Below, in pieces: positions 28,454-36,326 of a stretch of DNA of 64,000 nucleotides (position 1 is its first letter; each line of letters begins with the position of its first letter). The position numbers were made by a program, and so were the translations under genes. Under the pieces are notes generated by a model, which was given only the letters and a program-made list of their open reading frames with translations, was not told the origin of the DNA and made no database searches. The DNA is taken from NCBI RefSeq assembly GCF_013201825.1, contig NZ_CP053836.1, positions 2,356,001-2,420,000 on the forward strand, given 5' to 3'. Source of the DNA: Halarcobacter ebronensis (lineage in GTDB: Bacteria; Campylobacterota; Campylobacteria; Campylobacterales; Arcobacteraceae).

Positions 28454-28466
28454 AATAATCATTATT
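28454..28466. promoter_or_regulatory. Fur-like palindrome upstream of chemoreceptor gene
   Basis: AATAATCATTATT is a perfect 6-1-6 palindrome that matches the core of the Fur consensus (GATAATGATAATCATTATC). It lies between hutX and the chemoreceptor, in the promoter region of the latter. Confidence 0.4.
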
Positions 28467-28600
28467 TTTAAACAACAAAGAGTTTTTATAGTTCTTTAAA
28501 ATATTATTTTTATTTATATAAAGATTGGGATCTTTTGATTTTCTCTTTTTAATACTTACTAAAATAATCCTTTTATAAAAAGAATTACTTTAGCGCAAAT

Positions 28601-29092
28601 TTAAAACCTATTTTTCAATTGCATAAACATTTCAACTTGAGAAGAGAGAAGTTCACGATTCTCATCTCTAGCTACAAATACTTTAAAAATATGCTCCCCT
28701 TTTGAATCATAAAAAACAACACTATGAGACAACATTCCTCTGTGATTTTTTGAAACAAAAATGATTTTTTCTATATCATCGACTTTTAAGTGTCCAGAGA
28801 TAGAAGACTCTTTAGAATCAAAGTTATAATAACCATGCCCATACGTTCCTGTTGGCATAATATCTTTTATCTCTATAACAAAAGATGGTGTGATTTTTAT
28901 CATTAGAATCTTACCCCATTTTGAGATATCTTCAATTACTTCATCAAAATATTTACCATCAATCGCTTTTGCGAAACTTTCATCAATATTTTGTAGAACT
29001 TCATACTCATTTACATTTAACTCTTGTGCTATTTCCAAAGTTGTAATATCTGGGTTTAACTCCAAAATCTTTTTAATCTTTTCTTTTATCAT
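28601..29092 (-). CDS. hutX: HutX/HuvX-like haem utilisation carrier protein
   Basis: 163 residues. An N-terminal helix-turn-helix-like stretch (LELNPDITTLEIAQELNVNEYEVLQNI) and the body pattern GKILMIKITPSFVIEIKDIMPTGTYGHGYYNF with NHRGMLSHSVVFYDSKG fit the HutX family. HutX is a cytoplasmic haem carrier that hands haem to HutZ, present in the same island. It lies 23 bp downstream of the ABC exporter gene in one operon. Confidence 0.85.
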   Translation of the reverse strand: MIKEKIKKILELNPDITTLEIAQELNVNEYEVLQNIDESFAKAIDGKYFDEVIEDISKWGKILMIKITPSFVIEIKDIMPTGTYGHGYYNFDSKESSISGHLKVDDIEKIIFVSKNHRGMLSHSVVFYDSKGEHIFKVFVARDENRELLSSQVEMFMQLKNRF

Positions 29093-29115
29093 ATTATTTC
29101 CTTTTTATTAAATTT

Positions 29116-30885
29116 TTAAACCAATTGATTTTTTATAAACTCTAAATAGTGTCCCTCTTCCTCTTCAAGCTCTTTTGGTGTTCCTTTTTGTACAATTTCT
29201 CCATCATTTAACACATATATACTATCTGCATTTCTAACTGTACTTAGCCTATGGGCAATTGTAATTACTGTTTTATCTTTTAAAAACTCTTTTAACTCAT
29301 TAAAAAGTCTAGCTTCTGTATGAACATCCAAAGCAGAAGTTGATTCATCAAAAATTACAATTGATGGATTTGTGATAATCATCCTAGCTATTGATAATCT
29401 TTGCCTTTGACCACCACTCAATCTAATACCATTTTTCCCCACAATAGTATCAAGTTTTTCACTCATATTTAAAACATTACTTTTTAATTGAGCAATCTCT
29501 AAAGCTTTGTAAATAGCCTCATCACTTATAGTTTCATCCCCCATAGTAATATTAAATCTAAGTGTATTATTAAATAGAATTGGCATTTGTAAAACAAGAA
29601 AAAGTTCTTCTCTTAAACTCTTTTTATTTAAATTATCAATACTTATACCATTATATGTAATCTTTCCAGCCTTTTTAGTATAAAAACCTGCAATTATTTG
29701 TGCAAGGGTTGTTTTCCCACTTCCACTAGGTCCAATTAGAGCAACCTTTTGTCCTGCTTTTATACTTAATGAGATATCTTTTAATAACTCTTTATTTTCA
29801 TTATAAGAGAAGTAAAGATCTTTTACTTCTATATCTACTCCATTATTCCTATTTTTAAGAGACTTAGAACCATTAGGCTCTTTTGTAAGTTGAAGAACTC
29901 TATTTATTCTTTTTATTGCAGCCATTGAGCTTGTGTAAGAGTATTGAAAAGAGAGCATCTCTTGAACAGGGCTCATTAGAAACCAAATATATCCAAACAT
30001 TGCAAGCATCATACCAATAGATAAATCACTATAGGCAACCATCACTAAACCAGAAGCTCTTAAAATCTCAAAGACTATTAAAAAAAGAGTAAAAGAAAAT
30101 TTCTCATAAGCTACACTTTTATAACTAAAATTATTAGATGTCACTTGAATATTTTGTGCTTTTTTTATTGCTCTATCAAAAAAAGAGTCCTCTTTGTTAC
30201 TAGCTTTAATCTGTCCAAAAAGTTCTAAAGATTCAGAAATATTATCTTGAAATTTTTCTATTGCTTCATTCTCTTCTTTCTTTAATATTCCTACTTTTCT
30301 TGCTATTTTTCTAGATAACAACATTATTAAAGGTTGAATTATAATAATCATTAATCCTAAAATAGGATGAATTGAGATAATTACAATAGCAACTGCAACT
30401 AGTGTCAAAATGGAAGTAACAAGCTTACTAACTCCTGTCATAATAAAACTATCCAAAGTATTAACATCAGTAATTAAATTTGCTGCAACTGCTCCACTTC
30501 CAATACTTTCATACTCATTCATTGATACATCTTTTAAATGAAGAATTAACTTCTCTCTTATTTTAAAAGTTACATATTTTGAAATATCTGTAAATATCTT
30601 TGTGATTAAAATTGAAAAAAGATAATAAAAAAATCTCAAACAAACTACCATCAAAGCTACTATAACAATATAATAAAGAGTATTTCCCTCACCAAATAAT
30701 TTATTAATAGTTGATACAAAAAATGCAGGCTTATGTAAAAGTACTTCATCAACAAGCGCTGGAAGCATCAAAGGAATTGGTACACTAATAAGTATAGTTA
30801 TAACTGTAATTAACTGCCCCCACAGTAAAGGTTTTTTCTTTTGTAAGAGTAATTCCCATATATATTTTAAATCAATTTTTTCCAT
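29116..30885 (-). CDS. ABC exporter, fused membrane and ATPase domains
   Basis: 589 residues: six membrane segments (1-320), then ATPase with Walker A GPSGSGKTT (about 383), signature LSGGQRQRLSIARM, Walker B IVIFDESTSALD and switch AHRLST. It is a homodimeric MsbA/Sav1866-type exporter. Its place in the haem island, divergent to the AraC regulator and upstream of hutX, suggests export of haem, a porphyrin or a siderophore, but the substrate cannot be read. Confidence 0.9.
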   Translation of the reverse strand: MEKIDLKYIWELLLQKKKPLLWGQLITVITILISVPIPLMLPALVDEVLLHKPAFFVSTINKLFGEGNTLYYIVIVALMVVCLRFFYYLFSILITKIFTDISKYVTFKIREKLILHLKDVSMNEYESIGSGAVAANLITDVNTLDSFIMTGVSKLVTSILTLVAVAIVIISIHPILGLMIIIIQPLIMLLSRKIARKVGILKKEENEAIEKFQDNISESLELFGQIKASNKEDSFFDRAIKKAQNIQVTSNNFSYKSVAYEKFSFTLFLIVFEILRASGLVMVAYSDLSIGMMLAMFGYIWFLMSPVQEMLSFQYSYTSSMAAIKRINRVLQLTKEPNGSKSLKNRNNGVDIEVKDLYFSYNENKELLKDISLSIKAGQKVALIGPSGSGKTTLAQIIAGFYTKKAGKITYNGISIDNLNKKSLREELFLVLQMPILFNNTLRFNITMGDETISDEAIYKALEIAQLKSNVLNMSEKLDTIVGKNGIRLSGGQRQRLSIARMIITNPSIVIFDESTSALDVHTEARLFNELKEFLKDKTVITIAHRLSTVRNADSIYVLNDGEIVQKGTPKELEEEEGHYLEFIKNQLV

Positions 30886-31015
30886 ACAATCTCTTAAATT
30901 TTTTTGAAAATTCTAATATAAATATTTTATATTCAAATAAAAAGATACTAATCAATTTTTTTAAAATCTATATTTTAAGCTATATAAAAGCTAATTTTCT
31001 TGTTAAACATTTTAT

Positions 31016-31037
31016 AAAATTCTATTTTATATAAAAT
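31016..31037 (+). promoter_or_regulatory. Candidate AraC-type operator in ABC/araC intergenic region
   Basis: ATTCTATTTTATATAAAAT matches the second half-site of the hutZ promoter (ATTCTGTTTTATATTAAT). A weaker copy 21 bp upstream (TTCTTGTT near 30998) may be its partner. It lies between two divergent genes, so it could serve either or both. Confidence 0.45.
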
Positions 31038-31085
31038 TTTTGGTTATTAAAAAAATATAAAGGTAAATTCTACTAGAATCAATTT

Positions 31086-31100
31086 TAATAATTGTTATCA
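31086..31100 (+). promoter_or_regulatory. Fur-like site just before the AraC regulator gene
   Basis: TAATAATTGTTATCA resembles Fur half-sites (reverse strand TGATAACAATTATTA). It overlaps the region immediately before the araC start, which would fit iron repression. Similarity is partial. Confidence 0.35.
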
Positions 31101-31110
31101 AAGAGTTAAT

Positions 31111-32055
31111 ATGACTAAATTAAAAAGATCAGAAGTTTTTAATACTGGGAAAATCATAGCAAATAAGGAAGAGAGCAAATCCTTTATAAAACAAGTAGGC
31201 ACAATAAACAATCAATTTATAGATTTAAAAATTGTAAATGCCATGGTTGAAGAGAATATCTACTTAAATATTGTAGATAATAAAATAAAACAATCACATA
31301 TTCAAAAACTAAAATCCAAGAGGAAACATCTTCAAATTAGGATAATTCTTCAAGGGAAATTAGAAAAACTAAACCACCATACAAATGAAAAAAGAGTTTA
31401 TGAAAAAAATGAGATAAGCATTGAATATGAAAAAAACATAGAAGAGTCTTTGTTAAATAAACAAGGTCAACATCTAAAATATATCTGCATAACTTTACAT
31501 GATAAATATTTAAATGAGAATGGATTCTTCTCTGATATTTTAAAAAATACTTTTAATAAAAAGATATATGAACCAAACTTGGAAGATAAGTTTAGTGAGC
31601 TATTTAATAGGGAGTATAAAAGCGGTCTTGATAAAATCTATTTAAAAAATAAAGCCATGCAAATAATACTTTATGTTCTTGAAGAGATACAAAAAAGAGA
31701 TGAACTTAAATTTGTTGGATTAAATGATGAGGATATAAAAAGAGTTAAAAAAGTGGAAAATATAATACAAAACTCTTTTAATGAAAAGATTACAATTGAG
31801 ATATTATCAAAAAGGGTTGCTCTTAATCAGACAAAGTTAAAAAAGGGTTTTAAAGAGCTTTTTAATAAAACAATTCACGAATATCTAAAAGATGTACGTC
31901 TTGAAAAAGCAGTTGAGTATTTAAAAGAGGATATCTACTCAATAAAAGAGATTTCCTCAATGGTTGGATATACAAATCAAGGAAGTTTTTCATATGCCTT
32001 TTCACAAAAATTTAATTGTTCTCCCAAAGATATTCAAAAAAATTCTATTTTGTGA
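31111..32055 (+). CDS. AraC-family transcriptional regulator of the haem island
   Basis: 314 residues. The C-terminal part (about 215-314) has the two HTH motifs of AraC proteins: ITIEILSKRVALNQTKLKKGFKELF and YSIKEISSMVGYTNQGSFSYAFSQKFNCSPKDIQ. The N-terminal 200 residues are PchR-like in layout, the group that controls siderophore or haem uptake. The promoters of hutZ and the TonB receptor carry 21-bp spaced repeats that would suit this protein. The last codons lie within a 134-bp duplication. Confidence 0.9.
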   Translation: MTKLKRSEVFNTGKIIANKEESKSFIKQVGTINNQFIDLKIVNAMVEENIYLNIVDNKIKQSHIQKLKSKRKHLQIRIILQGKLEKLNHHTNEKRVYEKNEISIEYEKNIEESLLNKQGQHLKYICITLHDKYLNENGFFSDILKNTFNKKIYEPNLEDKFSELFNREYKSGLDKIYLKNKAMQIILYVLEEIQKRDELKFVGLNDEDIKRVKKVENIIQNSFNEKITIEILSKRVALNQTKLKKGFKELFNKTIHEYLKDVRLEKAVEYLKEDIYSIKEISSMVGYTNQGSFSYAFSQKFNCSPKDIQKNSIL

Positions 32056-32169
32056 AAAAAAAATTCTGTTTTATATTAATTAATATTGATATTCACTCTT
32101 AATTAAATTATAATTTTCCCAGATTTGTAAATAAAGGATAAATAATGAAAAATGCAAAAGCAATGGGAA
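32036..32169 (+). repeat. 134-bp direct repeat, copy 1 (araC 3' end, promoter, first codons of hutZ)
   Basis: Matches 32801-32934 at an offset of 765 bp with one mismatch seen (32159). It includes the last codons of the AraC gene, the direct-repeat operator (TTC at 32043 and 32064), -35 TTGATA (32086-32091), -10 TATAAT (32109-32114), the ribosome site AAAGGA and the first eight codons of hutZ from the ATG at 32145. After that the sequence diverges. Confidence 0.9.
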
Positions 32170-32249
32170 GAAATGAAGAATACAAAAGGAAAATTGCTAC
32201 AGATTGTTGTTCTCCTTGCTTTTTTTGGTTGGCTACTAACAATGGGTAA
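32145..32249 (+). pseudogene. Duplicated hutZ 5' end, truncated
   Basis: The frame starts like hutZ (MKNAKAMG) with the same promoter and ribosome site, then leaves the hutZ sequence and stops after 34 residues. It is the scar of the duplication rather than a functional protein. Translation from here may help expression of the overlapping small frame at 32173. Confidence 0.6.
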
Positions 32250-32295
32250 TGCACCTATAATAAGTAATTACACATTCTTGTCATTAAATTACTGA
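32173..32295 (+). CDS. Possible 40-residue membrane peptide
   Basis: ATG at 32173, stop at 32295. The peptide starts MKNTKGKLL and has one strongly hydrophobic segment (IVVLLAFFGWLLTMG). Its start is only 2 bp after GGGAAG, and it overlaps the truncated hutZ copy in another frame. It is driven by the duplicated haem-type promoter. Family not recognised; could be chance, but the clean charge-then-membrane pattern favours a real small protein. Confidence 0.45.
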   Translation: MKNTKGKLLQIVVLLAFFGWLLTMGNAPIISNYTFLSLNY

Positions 32296-32304
32296 GTAAA
32301 ATTA

Positions 32305-32511
32305 ATGAGTATTATTTATGGTTTAATCAAGTTTATTGAATGTTATATTCTTTTTAATATTAAAAAAATTAAAGTTTATCATGCAGTTATAGTACTAATT
32401 GGGTTTATCATCCATTTTAGTTTTATGCATTATGAGCCATCTTTTAATTATTATTTTCTAAGCATAATATATTTAACTTATTTATTATTCTTAGTCTATT
32501 ATAAACTTTAG
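32305..32511 (+). CDS. Small membrane protein of unknown function
   Basis: 68 residues, with about two membrane segments (IIYGLIKFIECYILF; HAVIVLIGFIIHFSFM; YYFLSIIYLTYLLFLVYY). It lies 9 bp after the 40-residue frame, inside the DNA trapped between the two copies of the duplication. Not recognised; may be an accessory membrane protein expressed under the copied haem promoter. Confidence 0.5.
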   Translation: MSIIYGLIKFIECYILFNIKKIKVYHAVIVLIGFIIHFSFMHYEPSFNYYFLSIIYLTYLLFLVYYKL

Positions 32512-32800
32512 GTAAGAAAAGGTTTTTTATTCAATAATTGTTTTTATATTTATTCTAAGAATATTTAATAAAATCTAACCTATCTATTTAAAAATGAAAA
32601 ATTTATATTTTTACCATATTCTTATTTGCATTAAATTTATATACAAATAATTTAATACAAGAACAATTAAATATACTAAAAATCCAATTATGACTTTAAA
32701 AGATTATATTTTTACAATACAAGTATATAATGTAATAAGTTTTAAAGTGAAAATAGTTTTTAAAAACTAATAATTGAATACTTCTCTCCTAAAGAGATTA
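32512..32800. other. Gene-free AT-rich stretch between duplication copies
   Basis: No open frame of note on either strand. It contains a 16-bp perfect palindrome TAGTTTTTAAAAACTA (32754-32769) and a short hairpin CTCT-CCTAA-AGAG close to the second repeat copy. No insertion sequence ends recognised. Confidence 0.5.
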
Positions 32801-32879
32801 AAAAAAATTCTATTTTGTGAAAAAAAAATTCTGTTTTATATTAATTAATATTGATATTCACTCTTAATTAAATTATAAT
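32801..32879 (+). promoter_or_regulatory. hutZ promoter with 21-bp direct-repeat operator
   Basis: Half-sites with TTC at 32808 and 32829 (21 bp apart), then TTGATA (32851-32856), a 17-bp spacer and TATAAT (32874-32879). The second TTC to AATATTGATATT distance is 18 bp and from there to TATAAT 27 bp. Both values are identical in the TonB-receptor promoter. This is the geometry of an AraC-family activator touching the -35 region. Confidence 0.7.
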
Positions 32880-32934
32880 TTTCCCAGATTTGTAAATAAA
32901 GGATAAATAATGAAAAATGCAAAGGCAATGGGAA
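32801..32934 (+). repeat. 134-bp direct repeat, copy 2 (functional hutZ promoter)
   Basis: Second copy of 32036-32169. It begins with the same bases that encode the end of the AraC protein in copy 1, which shows the ancestral order was araC directly followed by hutZ. Confidence 0.9.
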
Positions 32935-33470
32935 TAAGTAAAGAAAAAGCTCAAAAAGAGCTTGATGTTTTTTTGAATAATATTAAAAGTGTAATTCTAT
33001 CAACTGTTGATAAAGATGGAGAACCATTTGCAAGTTATTCACCATTTGTAGAGGATGAAGAGGGAAATTTCTATGTGTTTATAAGTACAGCTGTAAAACA
33101 CTCACACAATATGTACACTACAGGTAAAGCACATATACTTTTCATTGAAGATGAAAGCAATACAGCACATATTTATGGAAGAAGAAGATTATATTTTAAT
33201 GCAAAAGCTGAGAAATTTGAACCAGAAGATGAAAGATTTGAGAAAATTGCAACACTGTTTGAAAAGAAACTTGGAGATCAAGGTGCACTTGTAAGAAGTA
33301 TGGTTGATTCAAGAATATATAAACTGACTCCTTATAATGGAAATATTGTGCTTGGATTTGGAGCTGCTTATAAATTAGATAAATCAAATAAAAAAATTGA
33401 AACACAAAAAACAATGAAAGGTAAAGCCCACTCTCAAAGCCATGAAGAAGGCTTAAAAGAACATGCATAA
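32910..33470 (+). CDS. hutZ: HutZ-like haem-degrading/haem utilisation protein
   Basis: 186 residues of the split-barrel flavin/haem fold (pyridoxamine-oxidase-like): VILSTVDKDGEPFASYSPFV, HSHNMYTTGKAHILFIEDE, IYGRRRLYFNAKAEKFE, and a C-terminal GFGAAYKL with a His-containing tail. HutZ takes haem from HutX and releases iron. It overlaps the periplasmic binding-protein gene by 8 bp. Confidence 0.9.
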   Translation: MKNAKAMGISKEKAQKELDVFLNNIKSVILSTVDKDGEPFASYSPFVEDEEGNFYVFISTAVKHSHNMYTTGKAHILFIEDESNTAHIYGRRRLYFNAKAEKFEPEDERFEKIATLFEKKLGDQGALVRSMVDSRIYKLTPYNGNIVLGFGAAYKLDKSNKKIETQKTMKGKAHSQSHEEGLKEHA

Positions 33471-34290
33471 TATAACTAAATTATCACTGGCATTATTATT
33501 AAGTATAAGTACCTCTTACGCTTCAAAAATTGTTAGCGTTGGAGGAAGCATAACTGAAACAATAGCAGCTCTTGGTCATGCAGATGATTTAATTGGAGTT
33601 GACTTATCAAGTGTTTACCCTAAAGATGCTGTTTCAAAACTTCCAAATGTTGGATACTGGTTAAGTCTTCCTCAAGAAGGAATTCTGTCTCTTAAACCTG
33701 AAGTTGCAATTATAAGTAGTCAAGCAAAGCCTAAAAAAGTTGTTGATGAACTTCCAAAATATGGTATAAAAACTTATATTATTGAGGATAACCCATCTAT
33801 TGAATCTGCAAAAAATAAAATAAAACAAATTGGTAAAATTTTAGAAGAGGAAAAAAAAGCAGATGAAATTATCTCAAGAATAGAAAAGAATATCTCTAAA
33901 GTAAAAGAGGAGATAAAAGGCAAAAAAGAGCCAAAAGTGTTATTTGTATTTTCAAGAGGAGAAGGTACACTAATGGCAGCTGGTCCTAAAACTAAACCAG
34001 GGGTTATGATAGAATTAGCTGGTGGCAAAAATGCAGTTAATTTTGAGCAATATAGTAAAATTTCAGCAGAGTCAATTTTAAAAATGAATCCAGATGTTAT
34101 TATAAAAACTAATCATGCAGGTGATAGTGGTATTGATGAGAGTATTGTAACTTCTACAAATGCTGGAAAGAATAATCAAATTTACTCTATGGATATGCTT
34201 TTAATCTCTGGTTTTACTGTAAGAGTAGACAAAGCACTACAAGATCTCTCTTGTATGTTAAATAACAATCAATTATCATATTGTAAATAA
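33463..34290 (+). CDS. hmuT: Haem ABC transporter periplasmic binding protein (HmuT/HutB)
   Basis: 275 residues, signal peptide about 1-20. The fold is the class III binding protein of haem importers: IVSVGGSITETIAALGHADDLIGVDLSSVYP, LPNVGYWLSLPQEGILSLKPEVAI and FSRGEGTLMAAGPKTKPGVMIELAGG. The Tyr in GYWLSL fits the HmuT/ShuT haem-ligand region. First gene of the importer trio. Confidence 0.9.
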   Translation: MHNITKLSLALLLSISTSYASKIVSVGGSITETIAALGHADDLIGVDLSSVYPKDAVSKLPNVGYWLSLPQEGILSLKPEVAIISSQAKPKKVVDELPKYGIKTYIIEDNPSIESAKNKIKQIGKILEEEKKADEIISRIEKNISKVKEEIKGKKEPKVLFVFSRGEGTLMAAGPKTKPGVMIELAGGKNAVNFEQYSKISAESILKMNPDVIIKTNHAGDSGIDESIVTSTNAGKNNQIYSMDMLLISGFTVRVDKALQDLSCMLNNNQLSYCK

Positions 34291-34298
34291 GTTTTTAA

Positions 34299-35327
34299 AT
34301 GACTGGATTAAAAAAATCAGCAATTAAGATATGCTTTGTATTACTTTTAATATCTATTGTTTTAAATATAACTATTGGAGCTTTTAGTATCTCTTTTTCT
34401 GAGATACTAAATACTCTTTTAGATCCACAAAACAATAAGATTTATTATCAAGTTCTTATGGATATTAGAATTCCAAGGGTTGTTTTAGGTGCACTTGTAG
34501 GGGTTGCTTTTGGTATCTCTGGAGCTATGATGCAAACACTATTTAAGAATCCATTAGCAGACCCATCTATTATAGGTGTATCTGCTGGAGCTTCAGCTGG
34601 AGTAGTTCTATTTATGCTACTTGGAAGTTTTTTACCCACTCTTTTATACAGTGGATTTTTATCATATTTATCTCTTCCTCTTAGTGCTTTTTTAGGTAGT
34701 GTTATAACTATTTTTGCAATATATAAATTGGCAACTATTTATAATAAAGTTGCCGTTACAGTTATGCTTTTAGCAGGAATTGCAATAAACGCTATGCTTG
34801 GAGCATTAGTTGGTTTATTTACCTATGTAAGTACAGAAGATGAGCTTAAAAGTTTTACTTTTTGGACTATGGGAAGTTTGGCAAATGCAGATATGAAAGT
34901 TATTTTAACTATATTCCCAATTGTTGTAGCCACTTATATTTTTGCAATTCGAAAAAAAGTTGAGCTAAATCTAATGCTTTTAGGTGAAGATGAAGCAAAA
35001 AATTCAGGAGTAAATGCTGAAAAGTTAAAAAAGCAACTCATTTTATTTGTATCTTTAGCCATTGGTACAAGTGTAGCTTTTTGTGGAATTATTGGTTTTG
35101 TTGGACTTGTAGTTCCCCATATTGCGAGACTTATTGTTGGTTCAAATCATAAATTTTATCTGCCTCTTAGTGCAATATTAGGAGCATTTATTCTTTTATG
35201 GGCAGACTCTTTAGCAAGAGTTATTATCTCTCCAGCTGAACTTCCTATTGGAATAATTACTTCACTTTTAGGAGCACCATTTTTCTTATGGCTACTAATA
35301 AAAAATAGACAAAGTGCTACAAACTAA
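34299..35327 (+). CDS. hmuU: Haem ABC transporter permease (HmuU/HutC)
   Basis: 342 residues, about ten membrane segments, FecCD family. Recognisable are DIRIPRVVLGALVGVAFGISGAMMQ, NPLADPSIIGVSAGASAGV and the coupling-helix region GIIGFVGLVVPHIARLIVG. It follows hmuT by 8 bp. Confidence 0.93.
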   Translation: MTGLKKSAIKICFVLLLISIVLNITIGAFSISFSEILNTLLDPQNNKIYYQVLMDIRIPRVVLGALVGVAFGISGAMMQTLFKNPLADPSIIGVSAGASAGVVLFMLLGSFLPTLLYSGFLSYLSLPLSAFLGSVITIFAIYKLATIYNKVAVTVMLLAGIAINAMLGALVGLFTYVSTEDELKSFTFWTMGSLANADMKVILTIFPIVVATYIFAIRKKVELNLMLLGEDEAKNSGVNAEKLKKQLILFVSLAIGTSVAFCGIIGFVGLVVPHIARLIVGSNHKFYLPLSAILGAFILLWADSLARVIISPAELPIGIITSLLGAPFFLWLLIKNRQSATN

Positions 35328-35337
35328 GGGGAGAAAA

Positions 35338-36114
35338 GTGTATAAAATAAAGAATTTAAATTTTTCAATTCAAAAAAGAGAAATTTTAAAGAATATAGAC
35401 CTTATTATAAAACCAAATAGTTTTTTATCTATAGTTGGTCCCAACGGATGTGGAAAATCAACCCTAATAAAAAGTATAAATAGAAATCTTGATATTCAAA
35501 AAGGTGAAGTCTATTTAAATGATATTTCAATTGACAGATATAGTGATAGGGAGCTTGCATTAAAAAGATCAGTTCTAAATCAATCTTTCTTTTTTCCATA
35601 TAGTTTCAAGGCCATAGAGATTGTAGAAATGGGATTGTATGCTTATACTCTAAGTTCAAAAAAGAAAAAAGAGATTATAAACTATATAGTAAATAAGTTA
35701 AATCTTGAACCTTTGAAAAATAAAGATTATCAAGGTCTCTCTGGTGGAGAGAAGCAAAAAATTCAATTTGCCAGAGTTATAGTGCAACTATATGCAAGTA
35801 AAGAGAAAGAGAAATTTCTTTTTTTAGATGAGCCAACTTTGAACTTAGATATCTATTACCAATATAAAATCTTAGATTTAACAAAAGAGTTACAAAAAGA
35901 TTTAGAAATTGGGGTGTGTGCAATACTTCATGATATCAATCAGGCATATCTTTACTCTGATGAAATTGTAATGATGAAAAGTGGCGAAATAAAATATTTT
36001 GGAGAGACAAAAGATATACTAACATATGAGAACATCTTTGATGTATTTGCTGTAGAAAGTGAGTTTGTCTACTCTAAAAAACTAAAAAAAGAGATATTAA
36101 TAACAATCTCATAA
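35338..36114 (+). CDS. hmuV: Haem ABC transporter ATPase (HmuV)
   Basis: I start at the GTG at 35338, 5 bp after AGGGGAG, rather than the GTG at 35314, which lies inside hmuU. The product has Walker A GPNGCGKST, signature LSGGEKQKIQFARV, Walker B FLFLDEPTLNLD and switch His in LHDINQ. FepC/HmuV branch. Last gene of the importer operon. Confidence 0.92.
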   Translation: MYKIKNLNFSIQKREILKNIDLIIKPNSFLSIVGPNGCGKSTLIKSINRNLDIQKGEVYLNDISIDRYSDRELALKRSVLNQSFFFPYSFKAIEIVEMGLYAYTLSSKKKKEIINYIVNKLNLEPLKNKDYQGLSGGEKQKIQFARVIVQLYASKEKEKFLFLDEPTLNLDIYYQYKILDLTKELQKDLEIGVCAILHDINQAYLYSDEIVMMKSGEIKYFGETKDILTYENIFDVFAVESEFVYSKKLKKEILITIS

Positions 36115-36179
36115 TATTTATCCCCTTTTAGGGGATCTGCTTGTTAATCTAACCTTTCCTTCAAATTTTTATAAAAAAA

Positions 36180-36255
36180 TTAGTTCCAATTTGTGTAAAA
36201 TTAGTTCCAATTTATATAAATCAATATTGATATTGATTATTAATAATCATATAAT
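36180..36255 (+). promoter_or_regulatory. TonB-receptor promoter with 21-bp direct repeats and Fur-like overlap
   Basis: Two copies of TTAGTTCCAATTT (36180-36200 and 36201-36221, period 21) precede AATATTGATATT. The core promoter is TTGATA (36227-36232)-N17-TATAAT (36250-36255). Spacing is identical to the hutZ promoter. The spacer TTGATTATTAATAATCAT is Fur-like, so activation by the AraC protein and iron repression by Fur may meet here. Confidence 0.7.
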
Positions 36256-36326
36256 CTCATCAAAATACATATTGTAAATATTTAACTATGTATATAATTA
36301 AATTTTTACTACAAAAAGGAATATAA

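Noticed and set aside
32512-32800. Remnant transposase between the duplication copies
   Set aside because: No frame or motif of any transposase family is recognisable on either strand.
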